In this document: positions 1-8,300 of the stretch, in pieces
Layout of the letters: each line of letters opens with the position of its first letter
How positions within the stretch are numbered: position 1 is the first letter of the stretch
Source of the DNA: JAGWBD01 sp965220615
Lineage (GTDB): Bacteria; Chloroflexota; Anaerolineae; Aggregatilineales; Phototrophicaceae
DNA length: 64,000 nt
Reading direction: 5' to 3'
Assembly: GCA_965220615.1 (NCBI GenBank)
Contig: CBDCQL010000002.1
Coordinates: 1,488,001 to 1,552,000 of the forward strand
Made by a program: the position numbers and the translations under genes
The notes under the pieces: generated by a model
The model's database searches: none
Told to the model about the DNA's origin: nothing
Seen by the model: the letters and a program-made list of their open reading frames with translations, nothing else

Positions 1-494
1 AATCGGCTGCGCGCATCCAGCAGATCTGCTTCCAGCAATTCATCGAAAAGCGGGCCGAGCGTGGCCGCGACAAAGTCCTCGGCAGCGCCCTGGCCTCTGT
101 CGATGAAAATCGCGCCCAGCAAGGCTTCATACGCATCGCCAAGGATGCTGCGTCGCTGGCGACCGCCATTTTGCTCCTCGCCCCGACCCAGGCGCAGCAG
201 GGCGCCAAGCTCCAGGTCAGTGGCAAGGTCCGCCAGGGTTTCGCTGCGCACCAGCGCAGAACGCAAGCGGGTCAACTCGCCTTCCGGCATGTCAGGAAAG
301 CGTTCGTACAGCATGCGCGTGACGGCGAAGGCCAACACGGCGTCGCCGAGAAATTCCAGACGCTCGTAGTTTCCTGCCAGCGTGGCCGTCCCGCCCTGTT
401 CATGAGGCCAGGAGCGGTGGGTCAGTGCCTGACGCAGCAAGTCTTCGTCCCTGAAGCGCATCCCTAGCCGTCGCTGGAAACCCGCGAGGTCCAT
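1..494 (-). CDS. rnc: Ribonuclease III, 3'-truncated by window edge
   Basis: Double-strand-specific endoribonuclease for rRNA and mRNA processing in the cytoplasm. The frame is open from an ATG at 494 to the window edge, giving about 164 residues. The RNase III signature NYERLEFLGD sits at residues 42-51 and a second catalytic cluster GDAYEALLGA at about 120-129, with Asp121 and Glu124 as expected Mg ligands. The C-terminal double-stranded-RNA-binding domain would lie beyond the window. The start is 6 nt after the fabF stop, so the two genes are very likely co-transcribed, a common fabF-rnc arrangement. No defects are seen in the visible part. Confidence 0.95.
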   Translation of the reverse strand, partial: MDLAGFQRRLGMRFRDEDLLRQALTHRSWPHEQGGTATLAGNYERLEFLGDAVLAFAVTRMLYERFPDMPEGELTRLRSALVRSETLADLATDLELGALLRLGRGEEQNGGRQRRSILGDAYEALLGAIFIDRGQGAAEDFVAATLGPLFDELLEADLLDARSR

Positions 495-500
495 GCCGCC

Positions 501-1736
501 CTAAATCCGGCTGAATATCAGCGACGCGTTGTGCCCACCAAAGCCGAATGCATTGCTCATCACCCGGGTCAGGGACAATTCACGGGTCTCGTTGGGGACG
601 TAATCCAGGTCGCATTCCGGGTCAGGCTCGTCCAGATTGATGGTCGGGGGCGCCAGTTGATCGCGCAGGGCAAGAATGGAGAAAACTGCTTCAAATGCCG
701 CGGTCGCGCCCATCGCATGTCCGGTCATGCTTTTGGTTGAACTGACCGGGATGTCCCGGGCGGCGGCGCCCAGCGCCCGTTTCAGGGCCTTCGTCTCCAT
801 GACGTCATTGAGTTGGGTCGCCGTGCCATGGGCGTTAATGTAATCAATGTCATCGGCGCCAAGGCCGGCATCCTGCAATGCCCTGGCGATCGCCGCCGCC
901 GCGCCCCGTCCTTCAGGGTCCGGCGCCGTGCTGTGGAAGGCATCCGACGTGGAACCATAGCCCGCAAGTTCCGCCAGGACTGGTGCATCCCGCTTCCGTG
1001 CGACGTCGAGCGCTTCCAGAACGAGCACGCCGGCGCCTTCGCCGAAGACCAGTCCCGTACGATTGCGGTCGAAGGGACGGGAGGCGCGGGAGGGGTCGCG
1101 GTCCTCGCGCGAGCAGGCGCCGACGCGATCAAAGGCGCCGACGCCAATCGGAATGATCGGAGCATCGCTACAACCGGCCAGGGCCTGGTCGATGCGTCCG
1201 GCACGTATGAGCTCACAGGCCCGTCCGATGCAGTCAGCACCGGTGGCACAGGCTGAAATCAGGGCGCCGCTCGGACCCGACGCGCCTGTCTCGATACTGA
1301 TCAGGCCGCTGGCGCCGTTGACCATCAACATGGGGATGCCAAAGGGCGTAATGCGCCGCGGGTCACCGGTGTCAAACAACAGTTCCGCCTGATTGTAATA
1401 GCTCTCAACGCCGCCAACGGCGGACCCCACGATGACGCCTGTGCGCTCTGCGTTGCAATCGTCAATCTCAAGGCCGGAGTGCGCCAGTGCCTCTCTTGCG
1501 GCGACCAGCGCCAATTGCTGATAGCGGTCCAGCCTCCGCGCCTCGCGCGCGCTCATGTGTTGGGTCGGGTCCCAGTCCGGCACCTCGGCAGCGATCTTGA
1601 CCCGATAGGACTCCGTATCGAAGCGGGTGATGAAACCTGCGCCACTGCGACCCGAGCAAAGCGCCTCCCAACTGACATCAACGCCAAGCCCGAAAGGCGT
1701 CACAAGACCAAAACCGGTCACGACCACGCGGCGCAT
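501..1736 (-). CDS. fabF: 3-oxoacyl-[acyl-carrier-protein] synthase II (KAS II)
   Basis: Condensing enzyme that elongates acyl-ACP with malonyl-ACP in type II fatty acid synthesis. The Cys-His-His triad is visible: Cys163 in SACATGAD, His303 in NAHGTATQ, Lys335 and His340 in STKSMTGH. The C-terminal FGFGGHN motif is present. Length is 411 aa, the family norm. I chose the ATG at 1736 because the classic N-terminus MRRVVVTGFG begins there and an AAGGA Shine-Dalgarno precedes it; the frame runs further upstream but does not look coding. It lies 7 nt after the moaD-moaE stop and 6 nt before rnc. A second KAS II is found at 59092-60354. Confidence 0.96.
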   Translation of the reverse strand: MRRVVVTGFGLVTPFGLGVDVSWEALCSGRSGAGFITRFDTESYRVKIAAEVPDWDPTQHMSAREARRLDRYQQLALVAAREALAHSGLEIDDCNAERTGVIVGSAVGGVESYYNQAELLFDTGDPRRITPFGIPMLMVNGASGLISIETGASGPSGALISACATGADCIGRACELIRAGRIDQALAGCSDAPIIPIGVGAFDRVGACSREDRDPSRASRPFDRNRTGLVFGEGAGVLVLEALDVARKRDAPVLAELAGYGSTSDAFHSTAPDPEGRGAAAAIARALQDAGLGADDIDYINAHGTATQLNDVMETKALKRALGAAARDIPVSSTKSMTGHAMGATAAFEAVFSILALRDQLAPPTINLDEPDPECDLDYVPNETRELSLTRVMSNAFGFGGHNASLIFSRI

Positions 1737-1743
1737 TGGTTCC

Positions 1744-2460
1744 TTACCCACGGTTGTCCCGGATTCCGGGCCGGTATTCGCCTTCGACCCAAACGCTCCC
1801 GCCCGGTCCAGTTTCTCTTTTCCACACAGGCACAATTTCCTTCAGTCGATCGATGCCGTAGCGCGCCGCCTCGAAACATCCCTGGTCCCGATGCGCCGAT
1901 GAACAGGCAATAAGTACAGTGTTTTGTCCGACGGCCAGTTGGCCGATGCGTTGCAGCATGGCAATGCCCTGCACCAGGGGCCAGTGCTGGCGTATTTCGG
2001 CGCCGACTTGCTGCATGCGGTCCAGGGCCATGGACTCGTAAGCTTCGTATTCGAGCAGAGTCGTACGCGCCGGCCCGTCGCCACGTCGCGTTTCGCCGCG
2101 CACCATGCCGCTGAAGAGACAGACTGCGCCGGTTTCGGGCAGCGTGACGGCTGCCACAACCGCGTCGTGGTCGATTTCTTCCTTCTCAAGGCGATAGATC
2201 TCGGGATACCCGCTGCCGCCACTGACCGGAGGGAAAAAGGCGACCGTATCGCCGGAACTCACCGCCACCGCGTCCGTCGCGTACTCCTCATTTACGGCGG
2301 CGATGGCGGCCGCCAGGGCCTCGCGCAATGCTGGTTGGCGGCGACCCAGCGCGTCGCGCAGGTCAGCGACGGTCGCGCTGTTTCCCTCCAGTCTCAGGGT
2401 CAAACGCCGCTGGCCGGCGAGATCACCGAGAGACGCAAAGAGCAGCACGTTAATCTGCAT
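1744..2460 (-). CDS. MoaD-MoaE fusion: molybdopterin synthase both subunits
   Basis: Molybdopterin synthase transfers sulfur from the MoaD C-terminus to precursor Z (cPMP) at the MoaE active site. Residues 1-82 are a ThiS/MoaD beta-grasp domain starting MQINVLLFASLG and ending in the diagnostic Gly-Gly (81-82). Residues from about 85 onward are MoaE, including HRDQGCFEA and the Lys-rich PVWKRE segment. The two are fused in frame with only a few linker residues, so the Gly-Gly is not a free C-terminus. The ATG at 2460 overlaps the moaC stop (TGATG), indicating translational coupling; an ATG 9 nt upstream (2469) is the alternative start. It belongs to the moaC-moaDE-fabF-rnc run. Confidence 0.93.
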   Translation of the reverse strand: MQINVLLFASLGDLAGQRRLTLRLEGNSATVADLRDALGRRQPALREALAAAIAAVNEEYATDAVAVSSGDTVAFFPPVSGGSGYPEIYRLEKEEIDHDAVVAAVTLPETGAVCLFSGMVRGETRRGDGPARTTLLEYEAYESMALDRMQQVGAEIRQHWPLVQGIAMLQRIGQLAVGQNTVLIACSSAHRDQGCFEAARYGIDRLKEIVPVWKRETGPGGSVWVEGEYRPGIRDNRG

Positions 2461-2948
2461 CAGCGGCACACCGGCGCCGTATAGTCACCCCGTTGGCCAC
2501 CTCGTTTCTCCAGCAAACGGATATCACCAATGCGCATACTGCGGTCGACGGCCTTGGCCATGTCATAGACGGTCAACGCCGTCACGGCCACCGCTGTCAG
2601 TGCTTCCATCTCCACGCCGGTCTTGCCCTTCGTACGCACCTGCGCCTCGATTCGCAATGTGCCTCCACCTGTGTCCGCCTCCAGATCGACGTCGATGTGC
2701 GTCAGCGCCAGCGGGTGACAAAGAGGGATGAGGGACGCCGTCTGTTTGGCTGCCATGATACCGGCCAGGCGCGCGGTGGCGAAGACGTCACCCTTCTTCA
2801 GCTGGCCCCCGCGGATGAGCTGCAGGGTGGCGGGCTCCATCTCCACGCAACCGGCCGCGCGCGCCATGCGTTCACTGTCCGGTTTTTCACCCACAGCCAC
2901 CATGCGGGCCCTGCCCTGCTCATCAAGGTGTGTCAGACCGTCGTTCAC
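2460..2948 (-). CDS. moaC: Cyclic pyranopterin monophosphate synthase MoaC
   Basis: Converts 3',8-cyclo-7,8-dihydro-GTP to cyclic pyranopterin monophosphate, the second half of the first step of molybdenum cofactor synthesis. Family motifs are clear: LTHLDEQGRARMV at the N-terminus, the PLCHPLALTH metal/substrate segment, and KTGVEMEALTA. The length of 162 aa is normal. The start is a GTG at 2948 with a GGGGG Shine-Dalgarno 7-8 nt upstream. It leads the minus-strand run into moaDE with an overlapping stop/start. MoaA and MoaB are not in the window; moeA is 14 kb away at 17365. Confidence 0.95.
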   Translation of the reverse strand: MNDGLTHLDEQGRARMVAVGEKPDSERMARAAGCVEMEPATLQLIRGGQLKKGDVFATARLAGIMAAKQTASLIPLCHPLALTHIDVDLEADTGGGTLRIEAQVRTKGKTGVEMEALTAVAVTALTVYDMAKAVDRSMRIGDIRLLEKRGGQRGDYTAPVCR

Positions 2949-2969
2949 CGGTTACCCCCTGCTGGCGTC

Positions 2970-2975
2970 AGTATA
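2970..2975 (-). promoter_or_regulatory. -10 element (TATACT) for the moaC operon
   Basis: TATACT on the minus strand lies 22 nt upstream of the moaC GTG. No convincing -35 hexamer is visible, so strength is uncertain. It is back to back with the ftsY promoter in a 105-nt divergent region. Confidence 0.45.
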
Positions 2976-2984
2976 GCGCGAGTC

Positions 2985-3013
2985 TTGTCGGCTGCGGAAC
3001 GCCCGACTATACT
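2985..3013 (+). promoter_or_regulatory. Sigma70-type promoter of ftsY-prfB
   Basis: TTGTCG (2985-2990), a 17-nt spacer and TATACT (3008-3013) form a good housekeeping promoter about 40 nt upstream of the ftsY start. Confidence 0.6.
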
Positions 3014-3053
3014 GCGAGCCAGCGACACCCATGCTCCGCACGGAGACAGCAAC

Positions 3054-3944
3054 TTGAGTTTATTTGGTCGTGGCCTGACCCGCACGCGGCGCTCCTTTTT
3101 CGGGCGAATCGCCGACTTGCTGGCCGGCAGCGACGTCGATGAAGACACCTGGGATGACATTGAAGCGCTTCTGATCCAGTCGGACCTCGGTTTGACCGTG
3201 ACGGGCAAGGTGCTGGATACACTGCGGGCGGGGCGCTGGCACAACAGCGACGAGTTGCTCGCCGGATTGCGCTCTACCCTGCTGGGCTTACTTTCCGCGC
3301 CGCCTCCCTTGGACCTGAGCGGTCGGCCCCTTTCGGTCGTGCTGGTGGTGGGCGTCAACGGGACAGGGAAAACAACCTCTATCGCCAGGTTGGCGCATCG
3401 CATGCAGCTGGCAGGTCGAAATGTCATCCTGGCCGCCGGCGACACCTTTCGCGCGGCCGCCATTGAGCAGTTGCAGACCTGGGGCGAGCGAGTCAACGTG
3501 CCGGTAGTCGCCGGCCAGTCCGGCGCGGACCCGGCTTCCGTCGTCTTCGATGCCACTAAGGCTGCCCAGGCGCGGGGCAAGGACGTACTGATCATCGATA
3601 CGGCCGGCCGCCTGCACACCAACGCCAACCTGATGAACGAATTGCGGCGCATTCGCTCGGTCTCGGCAAAGGTCGTTCCCGACGCACCGCACGAGGTGTT
3701 GCTGGTGCTGGATGGCACGACGGGCCAGAATGCTCTACAGCAGGCGCGCACATTTCAGGAGATGGTCGACGTCAGCGGCATCATCGTCACCAAGCTGGAC
3801 AGTTCGGCAAAGGGCGGGATGATATTTGCCGTTTATGCTGAACTTGGCCTGCCGGTCCATTACGTCGGGCTTGGCGAGGGCCTCAATCACTTGCTGCCCT
3901 TTTCTCCCGAGATCTTTGTCAACAGTCTTTTTGACGAGAACTAG
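3054..3944 (+). CDS. ftsY: Signal recognition particle receptor FtsY
   Basis: SRP-family GTPase that docks ribosome-nascent chain complexes at the membrane. The NG domain is complete: G1 GVNGTGKT at 100-107, DTFRAAA near 128, DTAGR near 182, TKLD near 242. There is no acidic A domain, as in many non-enteric bacteria. The frame is open far upstream, but the protein begins at a TTG (3054): the translated start (M)SLFGRGLTRTRRSFFGRI matches the family amphipathic N-terminus and a GGAG Shine-Dalgarno lies 8 nt before it. The product is 296 aa. prfB starts 3 nt after the stop, so the pair is an operon. Confidence 0.94.
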   Translation: MSLFGRGLTRTRRSFFGRIADLLAGSDVDEDTWDDIEALLIQSDLGLTVTGKVLDTLRAGRWHNSDELLAGLRSTLLGLLSAPPPLDLSGRPLSVVLVVGVNGTGKTTSIARLAHRMQLAGRNVILAAGDTFRAAAIEQLQTWGERVNVPVVAGQSGADPASVVFDATKAAQARGKDVLIIDTAGRLHTNANLMNELRRIRSVSAKVVPDAPHEVLLVLDGTTGQNALQQARTFQEMVDVSGIIVTKLDSSAKGGMIFAVYAELGLPVHYVGLGEGLNHLLPFSPEIFVNSLFDEN

Positions 3945-3947
3945 CCC

Positions 3948-5045
3948 ATGGACCAGCTTGTCAGCCAGTTGCAGTCCCTGAAAGAGACGATTGACGGACT
4001 GATTGCGCGCCTTGGCATCGCCGACAAGGAGAGCGCGATAGAAGAAATCGAGGCCGCTGCCGCCTCGACAGCGTTCTGGGACGATCCGGAATCAGCCAGC
4101 CGACAAATGCAGTCCCTCTCCACCCTGAAGGCCGAAGTCCGTCGCTGGCGTGACATCGCCCGGCGCATTGATGACGCGCTGGAACTCGCTGAACTGGAAG
4201 ACCAGGACCTGCTGGATGACCTGGTGGAGGAATGTGTTTCACTCCAGCCCCTGGTCGAACGCATGTCTTTCCAGGCCATGCTTTCCGGCCCGCATGACCA
4301 GGAGAGCGCCATCCTCGCCATTCACGCCGGCGCCGGCGGCACCGATTCCCAGGACTGGGCCGGCATGCTGGAGCGTATGTATTTGCGCTGGGCCGAACAA
4401 AGCGGCTACAGGACGACGATTCTCGACCGCAGCGAAGGAGAGGAGGCCGGCATCAAGAGCGTCACACTGGAAGTCAACGGCCCCTATGCCTACGGTTATT
4501 TGCACAGCGAACTTGGCGTGCACCGCCTCGTGCGACTCAGCCCCTTCGACTCCGCGAGCCGGCGCCACACTTCCTTCGCCAAGGTCGAACTCTGGCCGGA
4601 CATTCAGGGCACGCTTGATATTGAAATCAACGAGGCGGACCTGCGTGTGGATGCCTACCGCGCCGGCGGCGCCGGCGGCCAGCACGTCCAGAAAAATGAC
4701 ACCGCCATCCGCATTACGCATTTGCCGACCGGCATCGTGGTGCAATGTCAGAATGAACGCAGCCAGAAACAGAACCGCGAACGCGCCCTGCATATCCTGA
4801 AGACGCGCCTGCTGGAAGAAGAACGACTGAGACAGGAGGCGGAACTGGCGGACCTCAAGGGCGAAAACGTGGACGCCGGCTGGGGCAACCAGATCCGTTC
4901 CTACGTCCTGCACCCTTACCAAATGGTCAAGGACCATCGCACAGGCCATGAGGAAGGGAACAGCGGCGCAGTGCTCGATGGCAGGCTGAACGACTTTATG
5001 GAAGCCTGGATGCGCGCCAGGGTTGCCAGCAATTCGCCTGCTTGA
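3948..5045 (+). CDS. prfB: Peptide chain release factor 2
   Basis: Class I release factor decoding UGA and UAA. The recognition tripeptide SPF is at 198-200 and the peptidyl-hydrolysis motif GGQ at 243-245. Length 365 aa is typical. The reading frame is continuous from the ATG: the programmed +1 frameshift site (CUU UGA C near codon 26) that regulates RF2 in many bacteria is absent. Its stop codon is TGA, and the overlapping sequence TTGACA also forms the -35 box of a promoter for rpoC. Confidence 0.96.
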   Translation: MDQLVSQLQSLKETIDGLIARLGIADKESAIEEIEAAAASTAFWDDPESASRQMQSLSTLKAEVRRWRDIARRIDDALELAELEDQDLLDDLVEECVSLQPLVERMSFQAMLSGPHDQESAILAIHAGAGGTDSQDWAGMLERMYLRWAEQSGYRTTILDRSEGEEAGIKSVTLEVNGPYAYGYLHSELGVHRLVRLSPFDSASRRHTSFAKVELWPDIQGTLDIEINEADLRVDAYRAGGAGGQHVQKNDTAIRITHLPTGIVVQCQNERSQKQNRERALHILKTRLLEEERLRQEAELADLKGENVDAGWGNQIRSYVLHPYQMVKDHRTGHEEGNSGAVLDGRLNDFMEAWMRARVASNSPA

Positions 5046-5070
5046 CAGACTCCTTCCTGCGCGCTACACT
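5042..5070 (+). promoter_or_regulatory. Distal sigma70 promoter upstream of rpoC
   Basis: A perfect TTGACA (5042-5047) overlapping the prfB stop, a 17-nt spacer and TACACT (5065-5070). It would give a leader of about 260 nt in front of rpoC. Confidence 0.65.
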
Positions 5071-5120
5071 GTTCGTGTTGATTGCACAGACCACATAGAC
5101 AGCCGCGAGGCCAACGCGAC

Positions 5121-5149
5121 TTGACAGGCAGGCCCTGCCAGGTTATATT
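5121..5149 (+). promoter_or_regulatory. Proximal sigma70 promoter of rpoC
   Basis: TTGACA (5121-5126), an exact 17-nt spacer and TATATT (5144-5149): one of the two best consensus promoters in the window, together with the one at 5042. It implies independent transcription of rpoC with a leader of about 180 nt. Confidence 0.75.
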
Positions 5150-5201
5150 TTGTTGTGTCTTCTATGGCATGGCAAATCCGAAATCATCACACGCAGTGGC
5201 G

Positions 5202-5219
5202 CACGGGGCAGGCCCCGTG
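5202..5219 (+). promoter_or_regulatory. Stem-loop in the rpoC leader
   Basis: CACGGGG (5202-5208), loop CAGG, CCCCGTG (5213-5219): a perfect 7-bp stem inside the transcribed leader of rpoC. No T-tract follows, so it is not an intrinsic terminator. It may be a regulatory or stabilising structure. The rest of the 293-nt prfB-rpoC gap shows nothing else recognisable. Confidence 0.4.
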
Positions 5220-5338
5220 TCCGGTGCGTTCAATGTCGTCAACACACAGCCGCTGCCAACGTTTCCTTGCTGGCAGACCATGCGCGTCCGGTCGCTTTGA
5301 CGGCCGCGCAAGCATCCTGAAATTCAGAGGAGGTCATC

Positions 5339-8300
5339 TTGGAAGCGAAGGATTTCAGCGCCCTGCGCATAAGTCTTGCTTCTCCGGACCAAATCGAAAA
5401 GTGGTCCTACGGCGAAGTCACCAAGCCGGAGACGATCAATTACCGCCGCCTGCGTCCCGAAAAGGACGGCCTGTTTTGCGAGGCCATCTTTGGCCCAACG
5501 CGGGACTGGCAATGCTACTGCGGCAAGTACAAGAACCTGCGTTACCGCGGCATCGTCTGTGACAAATGCGGGGTCGAGGTCACGCGCTCTTCCGTGCGCC
5601 GGGAGCGCATGGGGCACATCAAGCTGGCGGCGCCCGTGGCCCACGTCTGGTACACGCGCCGCGTGCCCAGTTATCTCGGTCTGCTGCTTGATGTCAGCCG
5701 TCGCAATCTGGACCGCGTGTTGTACTTCGCCCAGTACGTCATCACCAACGTGGACGACGACGCGCGCAAAAAGGCCCTGATGCGCGTCGAGCGCGAACTT
5801 TCCCAGCGTGAAATGTTGATGGGCGGCGATCTTCACGAGCGTATGGAAAACCTCACCAGCGAGCGCGATGAGTTTCTCGCGTCCGTTGACGGGCGCAAGG
5901 CGGAAATCCAGAGCAGGCACGACGAGGAGTTGGCCCGCCTCAGCGACGAGTTGATGCAGGAAGCGCAGCAATTGCACCGCCGAATCGAGGGATTGCAGGG
6001 GGATATCGCAGCGACGCCGGTCGTGCTGGAAGCCACCGGAGAGGTGATCGTCGCTGAAGGCACAGAAGTCAGTGCGGAACATCTGGGCAACATTCAGCAA
6101 TCCATTAACGACCAGCTGGGTGACATCCAGGAACGCATTGAACAGGAAAGACAACAGGAACTGGCTGCCCTTGACGAGCAGCAGCAGAAACTCGTCAAGG
6201 ATACGGAACGTGAACTGACGGACCTGCGCGACCAGTTGAACGAGAAAATGGCGACCGTGCGGCACAGTGCGGACAACGCTCGCAATGAATTGCAGGACCT
6301 GGCTGTCTTGCAGTTTCTCTCCGAAACGCGCTTCCGCCAACTGAAGAATCGATACGGCCGAGTCTTCCAGGCCAATATGGGCGCCGAGGCCTTCTACGAG
6401 ATCCTGCGCAACATGGATCTCGAGCGTCTGTCACTTGAACTGTGGAAGGAAGTGCGCGAATCGCGCTCCATGCAGCGCAAGAAAAAGGCGACCAAGCGCC
6501 TTGGTGTAGTGGAAAGCCTGCGCAAGAGTCAGAATCGGCCGGAGTGGATGATTTTGACGATGTTGCCGGTCATTCCGCCTGACCTGCGGCCGATGGTCCA
6601 GCTGGACGGCGGCCGCTTCGCCACCAGCGACCTGAATGACCTTTACCGCCGCGTCATCAATCGCAACAACCGACTTAAGCGCCTGCTGGAACTTGGCGCG
6701 CCGGACGTCATCGTCCGCAATGAAAAACGCATGTTGCAGGAAGCCGTCGACAGCCTGGTTGACAACAGCCAGCGGGGCAAGGAACTAAGCCGTCGGGGCC
6801 ACCGCGAACTGAAATCACTGAGCGACATGCTCAAGGGCAAGAAGGGTCGTTTCCGCCGTAACCTGCTGGGCAAGCGTGTGGACTACTCCGGCCGTTCGGT
6901 AATTGTCATCGGCCCCCGCCTGAAGCTGCATCAGTGCGGCCTGCCCAAGACCATGGCTCTCGAACTCTACCGCCCCTTCGTCATCAGCCGGCTGGTGAAC
7001 CAGAATTACGCCAGCAACGTCAGGGGCGCGCGTCGCATCATCGAACGCGAACGACCGGAAGTCTGGGAAGCGCTGGAAGAAGTCATTCAGGAACGACCGG
7101 TGCTGCTCAACCGCGCCCCTACCCTGCATCGACTGGGCATCCAGGCGTTCGAACCGCTGCTGGTGGAAGGCAAGGCCATTCAGATTCATCCCCTGGTGTG
7201 TTCGGCCTTCAACGCCGATTTCGACGGCGACCAGATGGCCGTCCACGTGCCGCTCGGCGAAAAGGCCGTGCAGGAAGCCCGCGAACTTATGATCAGTTCA
7301 CGCAACCTGCTCAAGCCTGCAGACGGTTCGCCCATCGTCGGGCCTTCCAAGGACATGGTGCTGGGCTGCTATTACCTGACCATGGACCCCACCGTCGAAA
7401 TCCTCGCGCTCAGGAAGCGCGCCGAAGAGTTCCGTTCCATCGATTCAGTACTTAACACGGATGCACGGGTCGGGATCGCGCTGCGAAGCAATGGCTACTA
7501 TTTCGCGCTGCAGCATGGCCTGAACAATATCGAGCTTTACCCGGCCGTCACCGAGGAAGACGATACCGGTCGCGTGCGGGTCGTTGAATCGGCCATCGAT
7601 CGCACGGTGCGCGCCGTGCTCGAAGGGGACGTGGATTGCACGCTGGCCAATGCCTATGAGGCGCGCATTTACCTGCGGCAGCATGGCCTGGAAGATCAGC
7701 TTGAAATCACCAATCTGCACGAACGTCGCCTGGTCGTCGACATGGACGAGGTGCAGTACCTCTATCAACTGGGGATGGTTGGCCTGCACACGCCGGTCCT
7801 GCTGGGCAACATCTACGAAGAGCGTCCGCCACAGGAGGAACCCGAGGCGACGACCGTGGGCCGGGCCCTGTTCAACCGCATTCTGCCCGACGAAATGCGC
7901 TACGTGCAGGAGACTCTCGGCAAGCGTGGCCTGAACGACCTGGTCGCCCTCTGTTACCAGCGGGTGGGCTCCGAACTAACGACCGACGTGGTCGATCAGA
8001 TCAAGAATTTCGGTTTTCATTACGCCACGATCTCGGGCACGACCGTCGCCGTTTCGGACCTCACGATTCCGGATAAACGGACGGACATTCTCGACAGCGC
8101 CGAAGAAACTGTCGTGCGCGCCGATCGGGACTTTCGGCGCGGGCTGCTCACGGAGGAAGAACGCTACCAGATCACAATCGACCAGTGGACCGACGCGAAA
8201 AACCAGCTGCAGGATGAGATTCGCGACACGCTCAATCCCTACGGTCCTATCGCGATCATGGCGCTTTCAGGCTCCACCAAGGGCGGCTTCGGGCCGATTA

